Positions 61,103 to 64,000 of a stretch of 64,000 bases of DNA are shown piece by piece. The position numbers and the translations under genes were made by a program. Within the stretch, counting starts at the first letter, position 1; every line of letters begins with the position of its first letter. The notes beneath the pieces were generated by a model. The model did no database searches, had not been told where the DNA came from, and was given only the letters and a program-made list of their open reading frames with translations. Source of the DNA: Streptomyces sp. NBC_01255 (lineage in GTDB: Bacteria; Actinomycetota; Actinomycetes; Streptomycetales; Streptomycetaceae); the NCBI RefSeq assembly GCF_036226445.1, contig NZ_CP108474.1:5208001-5272000 (forward strand), given 5' to 3'.

Positions 61103-62673
61103 GTACGCAACGGAGGATGAGCGCGGCCGGGGTCGCGCTGATGCTCGGCGGCGCGGGGATCCTGATTTCCGCCGGCCCCGCACAGGCCGCCGAGGTCTCG
61201 TACAAGACGGAGTGCATCCCACCGTCCATCTCCGGTCTCCCGCCGGTGCAGGGCACCACGAAGGTGCTCGTCACCGCACCGGCGGAGGCCAAGGTCGGCG
61301 ACGAGGTCGAGATCGTCTGGAAGACGGTCCAGGCCGCCTCGAAGAACCCCGACGTGCTCGACCTCGGGGCGGACACGGTGAAGCCGAGCGGCGTCCTGAA
61401 GGTGGGCGGCGCGGGGAGCGGCACCGTCGCGATGGAGGGACCGCGGAGCAACCCGCCGATCCCCAAGAACAGTCCGATGGTGCTGCCCGAGATGAAGGGG
61501 AAGCTGAAGCTGACCGCGGCGGGCGACATCACGCTGACGCCCGACAAGTACACGATCAACGTGTCCAAGCCGCTGTCGACGGACACGAAGTGCACCCCGA
61601 AGGAGGCCGTCCCGGTCGCCGCGACGATCAAGGTGACGGCGGCCGGGGGCACCACCTCCGGTGGCAGCTCCGGCTCCAGCACCACGACCTCGGGTGGTTC
61701 CAGCACGACCACTTCGGGCGGCAGCAGTACGACGACCTCGGGCGGCAGCAGCACCACGACGTCCGGGGGCAGCAGTACCACCACCTCCGGGGGCAGCAGC
61801 ACGACCACTTCCGGCGGGCACACGGGCAGCGCCGGTACGGGCAGCTCGACGTCCAGCTCGGGCGGCAGCTCCACCTCTGGCAGCAGCTCCACCTCGGGCG
61901 GCAGCTCGACCTCTGGAGGAAGCTCCAGCTCCGCCGGTGGCTCGACCTCCACCGGCGGCTCCTCCGGCGGCAGCGGCGGGCAGACCGACTTCCCGGGCAA
62001 GGAAGTCACCGTCGCCTTCACCTGCACGTCCCCCGGCCCGCCGAACATCAACTCCAAGGTGACGATCAGCGCGAAGAAGAACGGCGCCGTCTACGACCTC
62101 ACCGTCAAGACGGCCAAGGGCGTCATGAACAGCCCGGCTCCCCTCCCCAAGGGCGCTCTCGTCCCCACCATGGCGGTCAAGATCGGCGGGGCCGACAGCG
62201 GCACGGTGCTGGTCACCGGCGCCCCCAACCCCACCGCGGTCGAAGCGGGCGCCCCGGTGAGCCTGGAGGACATGAAGGGCACGTACAAGCCCGGCGCGAC
62301 CGGGAAGTCCACGCTCAGCCCGGGCGCGCTGACCATCAAGGTCACGCTCGGCTCCGCCAAGATGGACATCCCGTGCCAGGTCAAGGGCGCGGTGAACGCC
62401 TCCCTTGAGCTGGACACGAGCAAGCAGGCGGGCGGGGCGAGCGGCGGCTCCGACGGCGGTTCGAGCGCGTCGGGCTCCGGCTCGGGCTCCGGCTCGGGCT
62501 CGGGCTCCGGCGGCAGCGCGGCGGCCTCCGGCGGCTCCTCCGGTGAGAACCTCGCCGAGACCGGCGCCGAGAGCGACGGCGCCCTGCGCGCCCTCGCCCT
62601 GGTCGCGGGCACGGTCATCCTCCTCGGCGGCGCGGTGTTCACCTTCACACCGTGGGCGCGGCTGAGGCGCTGA
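61099..62673 (+). CDS. sortase-anchored surface protein (LAETG) with two SP-domains and a Ser/Thr/Gly linker
   Basis: A 524-residue exported protein. The signal peptide ends GPAQAAE. Domain 1 (about 32-180) and domain 2 (about 295-430) are related to each other and to the domain of the first gene in the operon (for example KGVMNSPAPLPKGALVPTMAVKIGGADSGTVLV). They are joined by a linker of about 110 residues built of TTTSGGSS repeats. After a second Gly/Ser linker comes a sorting signal LAETG at 485-489, a hydrophobic helix and the tail RLRR. LAxTG is the site favoured by actinobacterial class E sortases. GTG 61099 overlaps the previous stop (GTGA). Confidence 0.8.
   Translation: MSTQRRMSAAGVALMLGGAGILISAGPAQAAEVSYKTECIPPSISGLPPVQGTTKVLVTAPAEAKVGDEVEIVWKTVQAASKNPDVLDLGADTVKPSGVLKVGGAGSGTVAMEGPRSNPPIPKNSPMVLPEMKGKLKLTAAGDITLTPDKYTINVSKPLSTDTKCTPKEAVPVAATIKVTAAGGTTSGGSSGSSTTTSGGSSTTTSGGSSTTTSGGSSTTTSGGSSTTTSGGSSTTTSGGHTGSAGTGSSTSSSGGSSTSGSSSTSGGSSTSGGSSSSAGGSTSTGGSSGGSGGQTDFPGKEVTVAFTCTSPGPPNINSKVTISAKKNGAVYDLTVKTAKGVMNSPAPLPKGALVPTMAVKIGGADSGTVLVTGAPNPTAVEAGAPVSLEDMKGTYKPGATGKSTLSPGALTIKVTLGSAKMDIPCQVKGAVNASLELDTSKQAGGASGGSDGGSSASGSGSGSGSGSGSGGSAAASGGSSGENLAETGAESDGALRALALVAGTVILLGGAVFTFTPWARLRR
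61650..61975. repeat. Ser/Thr/Gly-coding tandem repeats
   Basis: Inside the LAETG protein gene, near-identical 24-base units encoding the TTTSGGSS pattern repeat about six times (about 61675-61815), followed by shorter units encoding STSGGSS (to about 61975). They form the flexible linker. Synonymous changes between units suggest an expansion that has since drifted. Confidence 0.8.
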
Positions 62674-62688
62674 GAGCGCCGATGAACG

Positions 62689-62728
62689 GCGAAGGCCGCC
62701 GCACCGGAACCGGTGCGGCGGCCTTCGC
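62689..62728. terminator. bidirectional terminator after the surface-protein operon
   Basis: Perfect 18-base arms (GCGAAGGCCGCCGCACCG at 62689-62706 and its complement at 62711-62728) enclose a GAAC loop between convergent genes. Confidence 0.95.
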
Positions 62729-62748
62729 ATGTCCTGCGGGGGACGGCG

Positions 62749-64000
62749 TCAGTGGACGCTGCCCATGAGCCCTTGGACCTTCTTGCGGTACATGTAGATC
62801 GCGAAGCCCGCGAGGACGGCCAATGAGGCTTCCATCGCGATGATCCCTGTCCCGTTGAGGTCGACGCCGGCCAGCGAGAGCAGACCGGTGGTGCAGTCGC
62901 CGGCGGTGACGGCGAGGAACCAGACACCCATCATCTGGGAGGCGTACTTCTGCGGCGCCATCTTCGTCGTGACGGAGAGGCCGACGGGGGAGAGGCACAG
63001 CTCGCCGATGGTCTGGATCATGTAGATCGAGACGAGCCACATCGGGGAGACCTTGGTGCCGTCGCCCGCCATGTTCATCGGGACGATGAAGACGAAGAAG
63101 GACGCGCCGACCAGGACGAGACCCATCGCGAACTTCACGATGGTGTTCGGCTCCTGGTTCTTCCGGGCCAGCCACAGCCACAGCCAGGCGAAGACCGGGG
63201 CCAGCGCCATGACGAACAGCGGGTTCAGGGACTGGTACCAGGTGGCCGGGAAGCCGAAGCCGAAGACGCTGTCGGCGGTCTTGCCGTCGGCGAAGAGGGC
63301 CAGGGTCGAGCCGCCCTGGTCGTAGATCATCCAGAAGACGGCGGCGGCGACGAAGAACCAGATGTAGCCGGTCATCTTCGACTGCTCGGTCTTGTCGAGG
63401 TCCTTGTCGCGCTTGATGCGGACGAGGACGGCGACCGGGATGATCAGACCGGCGAGGGTGATCGGGACGAGCGCCCAGTTCAGGGTGTACATGCCCAGGG
63501 CCACGACGACGCCGTAGAAGACGGCGACGAGCACGGCGACGAGCGAGACCTTGACCAGGATGGCCTTCCGCTCCTCGGAGGAGAGCGGGTTCGGGACGAG
63601 GTTGCTCTTCGGGCTCAGGCTCTTGCTGAAGGACAGGAAGCACGCGAGGCCGAGCGCCATGCCGGCGGCGGCGAGGGCGAAGCCCAGGTGCCAGTTGACC
63701 TTCTCGCCGATCGTGCCGACGACGAAGGGCGCCACGAAGGCACCCAGGTTGATGCCGATGTAGAAGAGCGTGAAGCCACCGTCACGGCGCGGGTCGTCCG
63801 GGCCGTCGTAGAGGTGGCCGACCATCGTCGAGATGTTGGCCTTGAGGAGACCGGAGCCGGCCGCGACGAGCGCGAGGCCGACGAAGAACATCGCCTGGCC
63901 GGGGAGGGCCAGCGAGACGTGACCGGCGATGATCACGAAACCGGCGATGGTGACGGTCTTGCGGGCGCCCCAGACGCGGTCGCCGAACCAGCCGCCGGGC
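62749..64000 (-). CDS. POT/PTR2-family peptide MFS transporter (5' end outside window)
   Basis: The visible 417 residues lack the N-terminal helices. The reading frame runs to the window edge and starts with GGWFGDRVWGARKTVTIAGFVIIAGHVSLALPG, including the family's WFGDRVWGARKT loop. GSGLLKANISTMVGHLY and FTLFYIGINLGAFVAP are the hallmark PTR2 motif segments. Helices continue to the C-terminus YMYRKKVQGLMGSVH. It would import di- and tripeptides with protons. It converges on the surface-protein operon across a strong terminator. Confidence 0.93.
   Translation of the reverse strand, partial: PGGWFGDRVWGARKTVTIAGFVIIAGHVSLALPGQAMFFVGLALVAAGSGLLKANISTMVGHLYDGPDDPRRDGGFTLFYIGINLGAFVAPFVVGTIGEKVNWHLGFALAAAGMALGLACFLSFSKSLSPKSNLVPNPLSSEERKAILVKVSLVAVLVAVFYGVVVALGMYTLNWALVPITLAGLIIPVAVLVRIKRDKDLDKTEQSKMTGYIWFFVAAAVFWMIYDQGGSTLALFADGKTADSVFGFGFPATWYQSLNPLFVMALAPVFAWLWLWLARKNQEPNTIVKFAMGLVLVGASFFVFIVPMNMAGDGTKVSPMWLVSIYMIQTIGELCLSPVGLSVTTKMAPQKYASQMMGVWFLAVTAGDCTTGLLSLAGVDLNGTGIIAMEASLAVLAGFAIYMYRKKVQGLMGSVH

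Overview
The window is about 72% G+C with strong third-position GC bias, GTG and TTG starts, and gene order typical of a Streptomyces chromosome core (eno, divIC, a DUF501 gene, ppx, ndh, cfa; tandem rpf genes; hutU-hutF-hutI). It carries the tRNA-Leu gene with anticodon UAA, which in Streptomyces is the developmental regulator bldA. No insertion sequence, prophage, CRISPR array or rRNA gene is visible. The gene order from 6.4 to 24.3 kb matches what I recall of the S. coelicolor SCO3101-SCO3089 region; this is from memory, not a search.

Layout. 0-6.3 kb: tail of an unknown gene, a PPOX flavin/F420 oxidoreductase, a DUF2625 protein, an acetyltransferase, a Sel1-repeat protein, a large YfhO-type membrane protein and a polyprenyl-phosphate glycosyltransferase. 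6.4-11 kb: SurA-like lipoprotein, MazG pyrophosphohydrolase, small membrane protein, flavohemoprotein and cytochrome P450. 11-17.2 kb: two resuscitation-promoting-factor muralytic enzymes (the second behind a ydaO/c-di-AMP riboswitch), then enolase, DivIC-like division protein, DUF501 protein and Ppx. 17.2-24 kb: type II NADH dehydrogenase behind a probable Rex operator, cyclopropane fatty acid synthase, and a MacB/FtsX-type ABC exporter. 24.2 kb: bldA with its own promoter and terminator. 24.3-33 kb: mixed housekeeping genes (Bax-inhibitor family protein, TetR regulator with divergent hydrolase, thiolase, SGNH hydrolase, cystathionine beta-synthase).

33-44 kb: a MurR/RpiR regulator, an unusual four-gene operon with three Roadblock/LC7 proteins, an SRPBCC protein, a PLP decarboxylase, and the histidine-utilisation operon hutU - M20 amidohydrolase - hutF - hutI. 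The operon implies breakdown of urocanate through formiminoglutamate and N-formylglutamate, with the M20 enzyme as candidate for the last hydrolysis. 44-56 kb: a lipoprotein, a small kinase, then an extracellular-polysaccharide-like cluster (FemAB-like transferase, glycosyltransferase, deacetylase, two membrane proteins, GH26 glycosidase; convergent flippase and DegT aminotransferase). 56-58.4 kb: a partner-switching stress sigma factor module (sigma factor, STAS antagonist, HATPase kinase). 58.5-62.7 kb: a four-gene overlapping operon of secreted, membrane- or sortase-anchored proteins sharing a repeated domain; I recognise no described system in it. The window ends inside a POT-family peptide transporter.

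Regulation readable from sequence: several -35/-10 promoters, likely leaderless starts (TANNNT box 6-7 bases before the start codon), a TetR palindrome pair, a Rex-like site, inverted repeats at the MurR/RpiR gene, the riboswitch, and strong hairpin terminators.
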